DNA from: Prochlorococcus marinus XMU1402
GTDB lineage: Bacteria > Cyanobacteriota > Cyanobacteriia > PCC-6307 > Cyanobiaceae
Direction of reading: 5' to 3'
DNA: 64,000 nucleotides
NCBI RefSeq assembly: GCF_017696205.1
Contig: NZ_JAAORD010000001.1
Location: 248,001 to 312,000, forward strand
The notes beneath the pieces are model-generated. The model did no database searches. It saw only the letters and a list, made by a program, of their open reading frames with translations, and was not told the origin of the DNA. This document shows positions 47,675 through 56,810 of the stretch, in pieces. The position numbers and the translations under genes are program-made. Every line of letters begins with the position of its first letter. Position 1 is the stretch's first letter.

Positions 47675-48209
47675 ATAAATTTCTTATTTCAGAAGTGTGG
47701 GAAGTCTGTATTACTGAGTCATTTTCTAGATTTCTAATAGTAGAGAATCTAGATCTTATGTGAGTGGACAAAAATGAAATTCTTTCTTCAGAAACTGTTG
47801 ATTTGTAAAAAGTTTTAATGTGCAAATTATTTTGTTCATCAACGAAATAATTGGATGATGAAATAAAAGATTCAGTATAACCTTTATTTCGTAAAACAAT
47901 TCCTGAATTTTCATCGTTGGGTAAAAATATCAAAATTGTTTCATCTCCCTCACTTATATCATCGTCTTCCCAATCACTAGTAGATTGCCATTTTATAGAA
48001 ATAGCTATGCTCTTTAGGTTTAAAATTAATTTGTAATTTTTAAAAATATCAGTAACTTTTTTATTTTTAGTGTTGATATGTTTTATGTAAATCTTACTAG
48101 TTGAGTTTTCAAATTCTTGAAAAGCTAAAGTATGAGTGCTTCTTATGGATTTCCACTCTCCTATACTTTTATCTATAAATTGATTAATTGTTGTTAGATT
48201 CTTCGTCAA
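47658..48209 (-). CDS. cpeS: bilin lyase CpeS
   Basis: A 183-residue CpeS/CpcS-type lyase with a lipocalin-like beta barrel. It starts with the helical [21 protein letters not shown] and shows [11 protein letters not shown] and [14 protein letters not shown], typical of this family. CpeS attaches phycoerythrobilin to Cys82 of the beta chain, and the Prochlorococcus enzyme is known to do this. It is the natural partner of the convergent cpeB, whose only normal bilin site is that Cys. Its 5' end overlaps the stop of a 59-codon gene by 26 bases. Confidence 0.93.
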   Translation of the reverse strand: MTKNLTTINQFIDKSIGEWKSIRSTHTLAFQEFENSTSKIYIKHINTKNKKVTDIFKNYKLILNLKSIAISIKWQSTSDWEDDDISEGDETILIFLPNDENSGIVLRNKGYTESFISSSNYFVDEQNNLHIKTFYKSTVSEERISFLSTHIRSRFSTIRNLENDSVIQTSHTSEIRNLSSLKD

Positions 48210-48363
48210 GTTTATCTTCTGCGGAATGATTTTCTGCTTTTTGAATCATTCTTACCATTGAATCCACCATTAATCTCTTTGCAGAAGTTACTTTTAATCC
48301 AGAAGGAGTGGTTGATATTTGTTCTCCAGGGCGATCATATGAAGTTGGTCTAAATGGAGTCAT
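48184..48363 (-). CDS. 59-residue protein overlapping the start of cpeS, unknown function
   Basis: An ATG-started 60-codon frame ending inside cpeS, with a 26-base overlap. The protein starts [19 protein letters not shown], has a basic/hydrophobic stretch [20 protein letters not shown], and ends in an acidic, Asn-rich tail. It has no membrane span or cysteine. Its overlap with cpeS suggests coupled translation. I do not recognise a family. The codons look gene-like, and the ATG has no better competitor, so I consider it a real small gene. Confidence 0.65.
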   Translation of the reverse strand: MTPFRPTSYDRPGEQISTTPSGLKVTSAKRLMVDSMVRMIQKAENHSAEDKLDEESNNN

Positions 48364-48483
48364 TTAAGAACTTTAAAAAAATTAATCGCCTTCTATTCTT
48401 ACATGAATTCTTATTCATATAGTTTTTCTTTGCAAAAATGTCATATCTCTCTTCTTTTTAGTACAGAATTTTTAACTTTTTTG

Positions 48484-49119
48484 TTATTTAGTCATTTTAT
48501 TTTTTGCTAATCCTGAAAGAGTCGCTAAAGCAAACATTCCCAAAAGAGCAATTCCTAGAAATAATCCTGCTCCTTGGCTAACTCCAGCTCCCACTGCTAC
48601 AAGTATAGAGTCACTAATTAGAAGACTTATTATTAATGCTGGAGTAAATATTTTCCATCGAGTTCCTCCAATACCAATTGCATAGCTTAGAAAATCAAAA
48701 AGGCCAGTCATTAGTAAACCAGTCATAAGAAAGAAATTTTCTTCTAGTTGGTTCTGATTAAAACTTTCAATCTTTTTCATTGCTTTCGGTCCTACTAAAT
48801 TACGTACAGGAACCCGACCGTAATTTCTTGCAATAAAGAAAGCAGCTTGACAAAAAACGATATCTGAAAAGATTATTGTCACATAACCTTTTTGAAATCC
48901 TAGTAATGATCCTGCTAGCAGAGAATAAGCAGAACTTGGAAGAGCAGGTAAAATAATACTTACTCCTCTAAGTATGAATATTCCAAAAGGAGCCCAAATC
49001 CCCATACTTTCTATTTTGTTCCTTAGAGGTTCAATCCCATAATTTTGGATTAAATAAATCAATACAACAAATATTGCAATAAAAAAAACTACTGAGAGAA
49101 ATTTCTGTATTTTATTCAT
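48484..49119 (-). CDS. VTT-domain membrane protein (TVP38/DedA-like)
   Basis: A 211-residue protein with an N-terminal span, then a VTT (SNARE-associated/TVP38) domain. GIFILRGVSIILPALPSSAYSLLAG contains the family's Pro-rich core, followed by FFIARNYGRVPVRNLVG and further spans. Family members are putative lipid scramblases or transporters; the exact role is unknown. It stands alone between the cpeS region and a small secreted-protein gene, divergent from the latter. Confidence 0.85.
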   Translation of the reverse strand: MNKIQKFLSVVFFIAIFVVLIYLIQNYGIEPLRNKIESMGIWAPFGIFILRGVSIILPALPSSAYSLLAGSLLGFQKGYVTIIFSDIVFCQAAFFIARNYGRVPVRNLVGPKAMKKIESFNQNQLEENFFLMTGLLMTGLFDFLSYAIGIGGTRWKIFTPALIISLLISDSILVAVGAGVSQGAGLFLGIALLGMFALATLSGLAKNKMTK

Positions 49120-49267
49120 TATTTTTCTAATAAATTTATTGGAAGTGAATTCTTAATTTTAATATTTGATTGTATCTATAATAGAAATACTAATCAATAA
49201 AAATTTTTACAAATTTTTAATCTTATATTTCTTCCTAATAAAAGATTTTTGTATTCCATAAGTAGTC

Positions 49268-49687
49268 ATGTTTGATTCTAAGAATAAAGTCAATTCAGTA
49301 TTTTTTAGAAATATCATTTATTTAGTCCTTTCGATTATAGTTTCCTTTTGTATTTCAATAAAAAAATCAGATGCTTTGCTTCATGAATGGGTTGGAGTTC
49401 CTAAAAGTGAATATGGAGAACAGTTATGGGATAGGCAAAGTATTAAAAGGAATAAAGATGGTTCTGTAAGAGTATTGAGTAAATTTATTCCCAAAACAAA
49501 AAGTGAAATTACAATTGATATTCTTTATACAATGGATATAAATTGTTTTGAAAAATCGTTCAGAGACGTTGATGTCTCAATAGATGAAGTAAATAGTAAT
49601 TTCAATAATTTCGCTGATTGGCAAGATCCAAATGGAGATGAACTAATTTTGGGTGTGATAGGTCAAGTCTGCAGAGTCGAAAACTAA
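49268..49687 (+). CDS. secreted or membrane-anchored protein, unknown function
   Basis: A 139-residue protein with an N-terminal hydrophobic segment (about 14-31) that looks like a signal peptide, followed by a soluble part. HEWVGVPKSEYGEQLWDRQS and FADWQDPNGDELILGVIGQ are the most distinctive pieces. Two cysteines (near 98 and 136) could form a disulphide in the periplasm or lumen. I recognise no family. It is a single-gene unit, convergent with tRNA-Phe. Confidence 0.7.
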   Translation: MFDSKNKVNSVFFRNIIYLVLSIIVSFCISIKKSDALLHEWVGVPKSEYGEQLWDRQSIKRNKDGSVRVLSKFIPKTKSEITIDILYTMDINCFEKSFRDVDVSIDEVNSNFNNFADWQDPNGDELILGVIGQVCRVEN

Positions 49688-49775
49688 AAAATTTAAATTT
49701 CTTGGAATAAAATAAAAATTAAGTTTCTTGATTTCTGGAAAATATAAAAACTCTTTATAGAAAAGGTTTTAAAAG

Positions 49776-49848
49776 TGCCAGGACCCAGATTTGAACTGGG
49801 GACACGGCGATTTTCAGTCGCCTGCTCTACCAACTGAGCTATCCCGGC
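49776..49848 (-). tRNA. tRNA-Phe (anticodon GAA)
   Basis: Read on the minus strand, GCCGGGA pairs with TCCTGGC with one G-T pair in the acceptor stem, followed by an A discriminator. The anticodon arm GGCGA-CTGAAAA-TCGCC gives GAA. The T arm has GTTCAAATC. CCA is not encoded. Confidence 0.97.
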
Positions 49849-49940
49849 TCCAACCTATATACTCTAAATTAAGATGTGTAGTTTGTGAAACCCTTTTAAT
49901 TAAAAATTTTATATCTTCATCAAATATCCCCAAAAAACTT

Positions 49941-51170
49941 CTATTTTGAGTTAACCGCTAACAAAGCAGTACCAAATGAAGTAGTTTTTTTACATGAAAC
50001 TATTGGTATATTGATAATTTTTTCTCTTATTTTTCTCCACTGAGGGTTTTTTGAACCTCCTCCAATAGTAATAATTTTCTTTGGAAGAGAACCTGTTAGT
50101 TCGCCTAGCTTTTCCCATCCTTTCAATTCGATCCTAGCTAGCCCCTCAAATAATGCATGTAAATAAAGTGAGTCGCTTATTGGCCTTGGACCAAGTATCG
50201 GCTCTAAATTAGAATTATTGATAGGAAATCTCTCTCCCTTACTATTAAGAGGTAAAAGATTTATAGAAGTGTTTTTCGATGGATTTATTTGTCGACTGAG
50301 CTCTTTTAATTCTACATCAGAGAAGAACTGAGACAAGATACCGCATCCTGCGTTTGATGCTCCTCCACATATCCAATCGCCGTTTACTCTATGGTTTGTA
50401 ATTCCTTGTTTTTTTATAGGGTTATCAATAATTTTCTTAACTACAATAGTTGTTCCTAAAACTGTAAGACCATCTTCTTTACCTAAACCTGCAGCTATTA
50501 CACTTGCATTAGAATCAGTGGTTCCTGAGATTAATATTAATTTCTTATTCAAGTTAAATCTTTCTGCTAAATTAAAATTCACTTTTCCCAAAATTTTCCC
50601 ACTTTTTACTATTTGAGGTAGGCATTTTTCCCATGAAGTATTGAGATAGCTTTTTGGCCATGATTCTTTTTTTAGATCCCAACCAAGTTTTAAATTATTA
50701 CCTTCTTCTCCATGAGTCCAATCTTTTAAAAACCAACCAGTGATCCAATCAGATTGATGTCGTAAAAGTATATTTGTCCCATATTTATCTATTAGTTTTA
50801 ATGCTTTAGCAAGACTACTATATGGACTTCGTAAATGATCTTCTTCAAAAGTTAAAGATTCAAGAAGGACCTTTTGTTCATTACATGCTTGGTAATATGG
50901 TATCGCTTTTCCCATCGGCTGCCCTTCGAAATCTAATGCTGTCAAAGTTCCTGAGGTACCAGATATAGCCAATTTACTTAGGTTGCTTTTAACCTCAATA
51001 GGTATATTATCTAAGAGTTTTTCACAAGAATTGATCCAAGAATTTGGATCTTTAAAGCTGTATTCATATGAAACTGAATTCGAATATATTAATTCCTTAT
51101 CAAAATTAACTACAGATATCCTTACACCACTGGTTCCAAAATCTAACCCTCCAAAAAAATTATTAGGCAT
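49941..51170 (-). CDS. FGGY-family sugar kinase, similar to cyanobacterial D-ribulose kinase
   Basis: A protein of about 409 residues in the FGGY carbohydrate kinase family. The phosphate loop GGLDFGTSGVRISVV is at the N-terminus, and ISGTTDSNASVIAAGLG and TIGGGSKNPQWRKI occur further on. The short length resembles SePSK of Synechococcus elongatus, which acts on D-ribulose; this match is by family recall. A longer frame starts at 51242, but the ATG at 51170 gives the true N-terminus and avoids overlapping metK. metK lies 11 bases upstream on the same strand. Confidence 0.88.
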   Translation of the reverse strand: MPNNFFGGLDFGTSGVRISVVNFDKELIYSNSVSYEYSFKDPNSWINSCEKLLDNIPIEVKSNLSKLAISGTSGTLTALDFEGQPMGKAIPYYQACNEQKVLLESLTFEEDHLRSPYSSLAKALKLIDKYGTNILLRHQSDWITGWFLKDWTHGEEGNNLKLGWDLKKESWPKSYLNTSWEKCLPQIVKSGKILGKVNFNLAERFNLNKKLILISGTTDSNASVIAAGLGKEDGLTVLGTTIVVKKIIDNPIKKQGITNHRVNGDWICGGASNAGCGILSQFFSDVELKELSRQINPSKNTSINLLPLNSKGERFPINNSNLEPILGPRPISDSLYLHALFEGLARIELKGWEKLGELTGSLPKKIITIGGGSKNPQWRKIREKIINIPIVSCKKTTSFGTALLAVNSK

Positions 51171-51181
51171 ATAATAAAATT

Positions 51182-52423
51182 TTACAAAAATTCTTTCGAT
51201 GCCTCCGCCAATTGGGCTGCTTTTTTTTCTACATTTTCCCAAGGAAGCTCAAGATCTCTTCTGCCAAAATGTCCGTAAGAGGCTGTCTTTCTAAAAAACT
51301 TCCCACCCATTTTTCGGGGTAGATTTCTTAAGTTGAATTCTTTTATTATTGCTGCAGGTCGCAAATCAAAGTGCTTATTAATAAGGTCAGTCAAATTAGC
51401 TTGAGAAATAATACCAGTATCAAAAGTTTCAACTAGTATGGAAATTGGTTTTGCGACTCCAATGGCGTAACTTAATTGTACTTCAGCCTTTTTTGCTAAT
51501 TTTGCCTTAACTATACTTTTTGCTACATAACGCGCTGCATAAGCGGCTGATCTATCAACTTTCGTGGGGTCTTTCCCCGAGAATGCACCACCTCCATGCC
51601 TTGCATACCCACCGTAAGTATCAACAATGATTTTTCTGCCTGTGAGCCCGGCATCTCCCTGAGGTCCTCCGACGACAAATTTTCCGGTTGGGTTTACTAG
51701 GAATTTTGTTTTATGAATGTTTGGTTTTATTTTTAAATCTTCAGTTGCTGGAATTACAACATTCCTCCATAAATCTTCTTTTATTCTTTGACGAATTTCT
51801 TCTTCATTCTTAATTCCATCAATTTCAGGATTATGTTGTGTTGAAATTAAGATGGTATTAATTGAGACAGGGACTCCTTTTTCGTAATCTATGCTTACTT
51901 GAGTTTTGCCATCAGGGAGTAAATAGTTAATAACGTTTTCATGCCTTACTTTGGCAAGTTGAATAGCTAATCTGTGTGCCAAGCTAATCGGTAGGGGCAT
52001 CAATTCTGGCGTTTCATCACATGCATAACCAAACATTATTCCTTGGTCTCCAGCTCCAGTGTTGTTTTCCAAATCATCGTTAACATCATCTGCTTCGTTA
52101 ACCCCTTGTGAAATATCTGGTGATTGCTCATCAAGAGCTACTAAAACAGCACAACTATTTGCGTCAAAGCCACCTGCTTTATAGCCTTCATATCCAATTT
52201 CTTTAATAACATTTCTAACAAGTTTTATGTAGTCAACCTTTGCTTTTGAAGTGATTTCTCCAGTAAGTAAGCAAAGACCTGTATTTACTACAGTCTCACA
52301 TGCAACTCTGCTATCTGGATCTTCCGTCAATAAAGCATCAAGAACAGCGTCACTTATTTGATCGCATATTTTGTCAGGATGGCCTTCAGTTACAGATTCA
52401 GAGGTGAAGATGAAATCACTCAT
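51182..52423 (-). CDS. metK: S-adenosylmethionine synthetase
   Basis: A 413-residue MetK making S-adenosylmethionine from methionine and ATP. Motifs are [20 protein letters not shown] at residues 7-26, [20 protein letters not shown] near 122-141, and [20 protein letters not shown]. The signature hexapeptide and the [17 protein letters not shown] loop are intact. Length is normal. The kinase gene follows after 11 bases. Its promoter is probably in the 132-base gap after the S1 gene. Confidence 0.97.
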   Translation of the reverse strand: MSDFIFTSESVTEGHPDKICDQISDAVLDALLTEDPDSRVACETVVNTGLCLLTGEITSKAKVDYIKLVRNVIKEIGYEGYKAGGFDANSCAVLVALDEQSPDISQGVNEADDVNDDLENNTGAGDQGIMFGYACDETPELMPLPISLAHRLAIQLAKVRHENVINYLLPDGKTQVSIDYEKGVPVSINTILISTQHNPEIDGIKNEEEIRQRIKEDLWRNVVIPATEDLKIKPNIHKTKFLVNPTGKFVVGGPQGDAGLTGRKIIVDTYGGYARHGGGAFSGKDPTKVDRSAAYAARYVAKSIVKAKLAKKAEVQLSYAIGVAKPISILVETFDTGIISQANLTDLINKHFDLRPAAIIKEFNLRNLPRKMGGKFFRKTASYGHFGRRDLELPWENVEKKAAQLAEASKEFL

Positions 52424-52555
52424 TAAAATATATATTTTGAATATTAAATCATATCCTAAATTAGACTATCGCTTCAGATCAATGATTGTAAATTTTAAAA
52501 AAAACTTGAATAAATAATCTAGTGATTCCAAATATCACTATTAAAAATATAAAGA

Positions 52556-53626
52556 CTATTCTGTTTCGGTTGAGGCCATAGCTAGTTCTTCATTATCATC
52601 AGTTTGTTCAAACAACATTTGTTTGTATTTTGCAGCCATTTCCTCAGCTTTACTAAAAACTTTTTGAGGATCAGTTAGCATATCTCCTGGTTCAGGTTCA
52701 AGTGCTTTTGTAGATAATGAAATTCTTCCTCTTTCGGAATCAAGATCAATTATCATCACTTTCATTTGATCACTAACATTTAAAACATTATGAGGTGTCT
52801 CGATATGCTCATGACTGATCTCAGAAATGTGCAAAAGACCACTAACGCCTCCAATATCTATAAAGGCTCCATAAGGTTTAATACCTTTAACAGAACCTAC
52901 AACAACCTCACCCACTTCAAGTCTGTTCATTTTTTTCTCAACCAAAGCTCTTCTATGACTTAGTACTAATCTGTTTCTTTCTTCATCAACTTCAAGAAAT
53001 TTTAAAGGTAGATATTCACCCTCTAAGTCATCTTTGATTTTCCTCGCACTTATATGAGAGCCTGGGATAAAACCTCTCAGCCCCTCAACTCTTACAAGAG
53101 CACCTCCTCTATTTGTTGCAAAAACTTCAGAAAAAATAGTGGCATCTTCTTTTTGCAGTTGCCTAACCCTCTCCCATGCTCTTTGATACTCGATTCTTCT
53201 AATGGAGAGGGCCAATTGACCATCTTCATTTTCTTCACTCATTATGAAAAATTCTCTTCTTTCTGAAGGTTGTAATACATCATTCAATCCTTCAACTCTA
53301 TTTATTGAAACCTCCTGAACAGGCATAAAAGCAGCTGTTTTTGCCCCTATATCTATCATGGCTCCTTTGGTTTCTAAAGCAAAAACAGTACCATTTACTA
53401 GATCGCCAGGTTTAAAGTTATAATCATATTTGCCCAAAAGTGATGCAAATTCTTCTTGTGTGAATCCAGCATTATCAAAATCTGCATTTGTTCGGCTAGA
53501 GGAAGAATCTGCCGAAGGAATATCTTCCTCATTTGGGGATACTGAATCTTTATCTAATTCAGATGAATTTTTAATTTCTTTATCTTCAGAAAGTTCTTTA
53601 ATAGTTTTGGAAGAATTTTCGTTCAT
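52556..53626 (-). CDS. rpsA: 30S ribosomal protein S1
   Basis: A 356-residue, three-S1-domain S1 protein, typical of cyanobacteria (E. coli S1 has six). The S1 repeats begin near PGDLVNGTVFALETKGAMID, then in the central RGGALVRVEGLRGFIPGSHI, and last VGEVVVGSVKGIKPYGAFID with GLLHISEIS. The N-terminal 60 residues are acidic and Ser-rich and unrelated to the core. It helps mRNA binding to the ribosome, which matters in this genome because Shine-Dalgarno sites are weak. It lies between metK and nrdR. Confidence 0.96.
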   Translation of the reverse strand: MNENSSKTIKELSEDKEIKNSSELDKDSVSPNEEDIPSADSSSSRTNADFDNAGFTQEEFASLLGKYDYNFKPGDLVNGTVFALETKGAMIDIGAKTAAFMPVQEVSINRVEGLNDVLQPSERREFFIMSEENEDGQLALSIRRIEYQRAWERVRQLQKEDATIFSEVFATNRGGALVRVEGLRGFIPGSHISARKIKDDLEGEYLPLKFLEVDEERNRLVLSHRRALVEKKMNRLEVGEVVVGSVKGIKPYGAFIDIGGVSGLLHISEISHEHIETPHNVLNVSDQMKVMIIDLDSERGRISLSTKALEPEPGDMLTDPQKVFSKAEEMAAKYKQMLFEQTDDNEELAMASTETE

Positions 53627-53735
53627 TTGTTATATCGCAGACTACCTTAGGTAGTTAGAAAGGAATGCTATGAGCCTGCAAACTGATAGCAAAAAACATT
53701 TGTGATAAGTATTCTACACTTTAAGATGCTTACTT

Positions 53736-54215
53736 TTATAAAATTGAAGCTAATTGGTTTTTTGAACTTCCCTTTAGAGATTCAAGAGTAGAAATAAAAT
53801 CTTTTACCCCATTAAATTTTCTGTAAACTGAAGCATATCTTATATAGGCCACTTCGTTTTCTTTCCTAAGACATTTAAGTATTAATTCTCCAATTTTTGA
53901 AGACTTGATATCTTTGTTATTGTCTTGAAGAATTTGTGATTCAATACTATCTACAAAATTAATAATTGCTTCGCTACTGAAGTTGGTCTTTTCGCATGCT
54001 CTTGATATGCCAGTAAATAATTTTTGTTTATCAAATAGTTCTGTGCTCCCATCTTTTTTAATAACTGAAACTGGCATTGTTTCAACTCTTTCATAAGTTG
54101 TAAATCTAAAGCTGCAATTTAAGCACTCCCTTCTTCTTCGAACACTTTTACCACTATCAGCAGATCTTGATTCCAAAACTCTACTATCCGTGTTTTGACA
54201 GGTTGGACACTGCAT
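53736..54215 (-). CDS. nrdR: ribonucleotide reductase repressor NrdR
   Basis: A 159-residue NrdR with the zinc ribbon [17 protein letters not shown] and a second Cys pair in CLNCSFRF, followed by an ATP-cone domain starting [20 protein letters not shown]. It represses ribonucleotide reductase genes when dATP is high. Length is normal. It is downstream of psbT, separated by the psbT terminator, and upstream of rpsA by about 109 bases. Confidence 0.95.
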   Translation of the reverse strand: MQCPTCQNTDSRVLESRSADSGKSVRRRRECLNCSFRFTTYERVETMPVSVIKKDGSTELFDKQKLFTGISRACEKTNFSSEAIINFVDSIESQILQDNNKDIKSSKIGELILKCLRKENEVAYIRYASVYRKFNGVKDFISTLESLKGSSKNQLASIL

Positions 54216-54277
54216 GTAGTGAAATAAGCATAACTTTAACTCTAATAGTAGATTAAAATTTTAATTATGAAAAGTAA

Positions 54278-54308
54278 AAAAACCCTCTTGATTAAAGAGG
54301 GTTTTTTT
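54278..54308 (-). terminator. intrinsic terminator after psbT
   Basis: The hairpin aaccctctt (54281-54289) and aagagggtt (54294-54302) with long A and T tracts on both sides lies just downstream of the psbT stop on the minus strand. It can work in both directions because the flanks are A-rich and T-rich. It should end the psbB-psbT transcript before nrdR. Confidence 0.85.
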
Positions 54309-54314
54309 TTTAGT

Positions 54315-54413
54315 TCATTTTCTATCAAATTTAGGGGGATCTCTAAATGCGACAGCAAAGAATAATGTAACAACTGCGAGAGTTAGAATAAGGACGTAGG
54401 CAAAAGCTTCCAT
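54315..54413 (-). CDS. psbT: photosystem II reaction centre protein T
   Basis: A 32-residue one-helix protein starting [20 protein letters not shown] and ending [10 protein letters not shown], the usual PsbT form. It sits 23 bases after psbB on the same strand and ends in a strong terminator. PsbT lies at the photosystem II dimer interface and helps recovery from photoinhibition. Confidence 0.97.
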   Translation of the reverse strand: MEAFAYVLILTLAVVTLFFAVAFRDPPKFDRK

Positions 54414-54436
54414 AAGATTAAGTAATAAAGATTAGT

Positions 54437-55960
54437 TTAAACCCTTCCTGGGATTCTTCTTGTGGTTTCGTCACCAAGCTTCTTGAATAAACCAAATTCA
54501 ACTTGGTCACCTATCTCAGCATCAATACCAGCAAAGGAATTTCTGTAAAGAGTTCTTGAAGCATGCCACCAGTGGCCAAACAAGAATAGCAATCCGAAAC
54601 ATAGATGCGCATATGTAAACCAGGCTCTAGGAGAGCTTCGGAATACACCGTCAGATTTGTAGGTTTCTCTATCGAACTTGAATGCTTCTCCAAGTTGAGC
54701 TTTTCTAGCTAATCTTTTAACTACTGCAGGATCAGTAAATGTTTGTCCATTTAGATCTCCACCATAAATAGTCGCAGTAATACCAGTTTGTTCGAATGAA
54801 TACTTTGCTTCTGCTCTTCTAAATGGAATATCGGCTCTTACATTGCCTTCTTTATCTTCTAGTATCACTGGAAAGTTTTCAAAGAAATTAGGTATTCTTC
54901 TAACTTCTAATTCGTTACCATCCTTATCTTGAAAAGCAATGTGACCCTGCCAACCAGTTGGTAGACCATCACCATTAACAAGAGCTCCAACCCTGAACAA
55001 TCCTCCTTTAGCAGGACTATTCCCAACATAATCATAGAAGGCTAATTTCTCTGGTATCGATGCATATGCCTCTTCTTTGGTGGCACCATTATCAATAGCA
55101 GCTTGAACCCTTCTATTAATTTCAGTCTTAAAATAACCTGAGTCCCATTGATATCTAGTAGGACCAAATAATTCGACTGGAGTAGTAGCTGAACCGTACC
55201 ACATTGTGCCTGAGACAACAAAAGAAACAAATAATACAGCTGCTAAAGCACTGGCTAGAACTCCTTCAAGACTTCCAAGTTTTAAGGCTCTATAAAGCCT
55301 TTCTCCAGGTCTATTGGTAATGTGGAAGATACCTCCGATGATACCCATAAGCCCAGCTGCAATATGATTTGCTACTATTCCTCCTGGGTTGAAAGGATTA
55401 AAACCTTCTACTCCCCAGGAAGGGGCTACAGGCTCAACATGACCGGTTAAACCATAAGGGTCAGAAACCCAAATTCCTACATTTGCACAATGAAATGCTC
55501 CAAACCCAAAACAGGTAAGTCCAGCTAGAAGAAGATGAATTCCAAAAATTCTTGGTAGATCAAGAGCAGGCTCTCCTGTTCTTGAATCTTCCCATAAATC
55601 TAAATCCCAGTATGTCCAATGCCAAATAGAGGCCAACATTAATAGCCCACTAAAGACAATGTGTGCAGCTGCGACTCCTTCGAAGCTCCAGAATCCAGGG
55701 TCAACCCCTGTAGCACCTGTGATATCCCATCCGTTCCAACTACTTGTGATGCCAAGTCTTGCCATAAATGGCATTACGTACATTCCCTGTCTCCACATAG
55801 GATTGAGAACAGCATCAGAAGGATCAAAAATGGCTAATTCATAAAGAGCCATAGAACCGGCCCAGCCGGCTAATAATGCAGTATGCATAAGATGCACAGC
55901 AAGTAGTCGACCTGGGTCATTAATAACTACTGTGTGAACTCGATACCAAGGCAATCCCAT
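54437..55960 (-). CDS. psbB: photosystem II CP47 chlorophyll-binding protein
   Basis: A 507-residue CP47, the core antenna of photosystem II. It starts [19 protein letters not shown], has six membrane spans with histidine-rich chlorophyll ligands ([51 protein letters not shown]), and the large lumenal loop of about 200 residues between spans five and six. Length is normal. psbT follows. It is divergent from the ferredoxin gene across a 222-base gap with both promoters. Confidence 0.98.
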   Translation of the reverse strand: MGLPWYRVHTVVINDPGRLLAVHLMHTALLAGWAGSMALYELAIFDPSDAVLNPMWRQGMYVMPFMARLGITSSWNGWDITGATGVDPGFWSFEGVAAAHIVFSGLLMLASIWHWTYWDLDLWEDSRTGEPALDLPRIFGIHLLLAGLTCFGFGAFHCANVGIWVSDPYGLTGHVEPVAPSWGVEGFNPFNPGGIVANHIAAGLMGIIGGIFHITNRPGERLYRALKLGSLEGVLASALAAVLFVSFVVSGTMWYGSATTPVELFGPTRYQWDSGYFKTEINRRVQAAIDNGATKEEAYASIPEKLAFYDYVGNSPAKGGLFRVGALVNGDGLPTGWQGHIAFQDKDGNELEVRRIPNFFENFPVILEDKEGNVRADIPFRRAEAKYSFEQTGITATIYGGDLNGQTFTDPAVVKRLARKAQLGEAFKFDRETYKSDGVFRSSPRAWFTYAHLCFGLLFLFGHWWHASRTLYRNSFAGIDAEIGDQVEFGLFKKLGDETTRRIPGRV

Positions 55961-56182
55961 CGGTTAATTTCTAGTAACTATGCTGAATAAACAGCTAAAC
56001 ATCACGATAGTAAGGGTTTTTTAGTCTTTGAGGGATTATTGTAAATAAATTTATTTTCTTGCGAAAATTGGCTAGATCGATTTGTATCACTGTAGTTACA
56101 CGGAATTTTAGACTAAAAATTGTTAATATTTTGGTCACAATTCTCAAAGTAAAACGCCAAAATAGGAAAAATAACAAAAAAA

Positions 56183-56545
56183 ATGGCAACTATTAGATTT
56201 ATCCGCGAGGACTTAGAGGTTCAATGCAATCCTGGCGAAAATTTAAGGGAACTAGTAATGAAAGAGAACTTACAGCTTTATGGACTAAAGGGAATTTTAG
56301 GAAATTGTGGAGGAGCAGGACAATGTAGTACCTGTTTCATTTCTGTTGAAGGAGGAAGTAAAAATTCATTAAGCCCTCTTACATCAGTCGAAGAAGAAAA
56401 ACTTAAAAATAGACCTGAGAATTGGCGACTTGCCTGTCAAACATTAATAAAATCCTCAGCAGTAATTTTAACAAAACCACAATCTCCTCCTTCAAATTTG
56501 GAAGAACTTAAAAAAATTAGCGAAAATAAAAAATTACCTCGCTAA
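56183..56545 (+). CDS. 2Fe-2S ferredoxin with adrenodoxin-like cysteine spacing
   Basis: A 120-residue ferredoxin-like protein with cysteines at 42, 48, 51 and 85, spaced C-x5-C-x2-C rather than the C-x4-C-x2-C of plant-type PetF. The motif is NCGGAGQCSTC. The core resembles bacterial/adrenodoxin-like ferredoxins also found in cyanobacteria and chloroplasts. It is longer than PetF because of a C-terminal tail. It is not the main photosynthetic ferredoxin. The electron partner is unknown, but its site between psbB and psbM suggests a link to photosystem II biogenesis or redox control. Confidence 0.85.
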   Translation: MATIRFIREDLEVQCNPGENLRELVMKENLQLYGLKGILGNCGGAGQCSTCFISVEGGSKNSLSPLTSVEEEKLKNRPENWRLACQTLIKSSAVILTKPQSPPSNLEELKKISENKKLPR

Positions 56546-56647
56546 ATTGTTTAAGACTGTTAATCTGTTGATAAAATTTGTTGAATTTTCCACTTTATTT
56601 CAAATTATGTGTCTATAGTCTTACTACACGATAGAACTGCCAACTAA

Positions 56648-56800
56648 ATGGAAACAACTAACTTTGGATTCGTAGCTAGTCTTTTATTTGTAGGGGTGCC
56701 AACAATATTCCTCATAGGTTTATTTATTTCTACTCAAGATGGCGAAAAATCAAGCTTCTATTCTGAATCTAGTAAAGGTAGGCTTGGCCCAAAGCGTTAA
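56648..56800 (+). CDS. psbM: photosystem II reaction centre protein M, extended C-terminus
   Basis: A 50-residue PsbM. The first about 35 residues match the usual PsbM: a short N-terminus and one helix (FGFVASLLFVGVPTIFLIGL) followed by STQDG. A further 13-15 residues (YSESSKGRLGPKR) extend the C-terminus beyond the normal length. PsbM lies at the photosystem II dimer interface. It is 102 bases after the ferredoxin gene and 10 bases before prmC. Confidence 0.93.
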   Translation: METTNFGFVASLLFVGVPTIFLIGLFISTQDGEKSSFYSESSKGRLGPKR

Positions 56801-56810
56801 TGCTTTATAA

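Noticed and set aside
51171..51242. Upstream extension of the FGGY kinase
   Set aside because: It overlaps metK, and the family's phosphate-binding loop starts right after the ATG at 51170.
54278..54308. Possible small RNA at the hairpin between nrdR and psbT
   Set aside because: The symmetric stem with T tract is best explained as the psbT terminator.
55961..56182. Small ORF of about 64 residues in the psbB-ferredoxin gap
   Set aside because: Low-complexity, AT-driven frame on the minus strand with no gene-like features; the gap is best read as two divergent promoters.
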